Shown: positions 5,641 to 5,658 of the stretch, piece by piece | How the letters are laid out: the number at the start of each line of letters is the position of its first letter | How positions within the stretch are numbered: position 1 is the first letter of the stretch | Assembly: GCA_964417895.1 (NCBI GenBank) | Contig: CAYQJS010000110.1 | Location: 1 to 5,658 of the forward strand | DNA: 5,658 nucleotides | Origin: CAYQJS01 sp964417895 | Lineage (GTDB): Bacteria; Chloroflexota; UBA6077; SHYK01 | Direction: 5' to 3' | Made by a program: the position numbers and the translations under genes | Notes under the pieces: model-generated | The model's input: the letters and a program-made list of their open reading frames with translations, nothing else | Database searches by the model: none | What the model was told of the DNA's origin: nothing

Positions 5641-5658
5641 GCCAAAAGTGATTTTGTC
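5641..5658 (+). repeat. 18-bp direct repeat, copy 2
   Basis: GCCAAAAGTGATTTTGTC differs from copy 1 by a single C-to-T change. It reaches the last base of the window, so it may continue. Confidence 0.75.

Larger units (their letters stand above)
5611..5658. mobile_element. Probable end of an IS21-like insertion sequence (right edge of window)
   Basis: The stretch starts TGGGCC (with TG also at 5609) and carries two near-identical direct repeats that run to the window edge. Bases 5621-5636 are the exact reverse complement of 2-17. This is the expected look of the left terminus of an IS21-family element whose body continues to the right, outside the window. No transposase gene is visible, so the family is assigned from repeat architecture only. 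Confidence 0.55.

Noticed and set aside
1..5658. CRISPR array, tRNA or rRNA genes
   Set aside because: The only iterated repeats are the pairs at the window edges, and no tRNA-like cloverleaf or rRNA-like sequence was seen by eye.

Overview
The window is a GC-rich bacterial fragment with G or C at most third codon positions, good Shine-Dalgarno sites and sigma70-like promoters. No gene in it fixes the taxon. Rieske oxygenases and Amidohydro_2 hydrolases of these types are common in aromatic-degrading soil and environmental bacteria (proteobacteria, actinobacteria and various uncultured GC-rich phyla). It reads as an accessory, mobile-DNA region rather than a core chromosomal locus.

Layout. 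Positions 1-50 and 5611-5658 look like the outer ends of insertion sequences. Each holds two copies of an 18-bp motif, and the two edges are related as inverted repeats, a style typical of the IS21 family (istA/istB). Between them lie three blocks. (1) A plus-strand operon at 161-3076, behind a sigma70-like promoter at 72-100: a phthalate-4,5-dioxygenase-like Rieske oxygenase, an Amidohydro_2 metal-dependent hydrolase, and a regulator-like protein with an unrecognised N-terminal domain and a C-terminal XRE helix-turn-helix. The genes are only 9 nt apart. (2) A convergent minus-strand second Amidohydro_2 protein at 4315-3161, with its own well-formed promoter at 4408-4380. (3) A minus-strand two-gene unit at 5506-4610 next to the right insertion-sequence end: a small MerR/excisionase-type DNA-binding protein followed 6 nt later by a 215-residue protein of unknown function. 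It has a strong promoter and a perfect hairpin in the leader. A frameshifted remnant of another small helix-turn-helix gene (4471-4640, plus strand) lies between blocks 2 and 3 and overlaps the tail of the 215-residue gene by 31 nt.

How it may work together. The Rieske oxygenase needs an electron-transfer partner that is not in the window. It would hydroxylate or O-demethylate an aromatic (probably carboxylated) substrate. The two amidohydrolase-superfamily proteins could decarboxylate the product or hydrolyse a ring-cleavage product, as LigW and LigY do in the 5,5'-dehydrodivanillate pathway alongside the Rieske demethylase LigX. No ring-cleavage dioxygenase is present, so this pathway is inference. 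The two-gene unit is arranged like a self-regulating toxin-antitoxin or similar accessory module and is the best candidate here for something undescribed.
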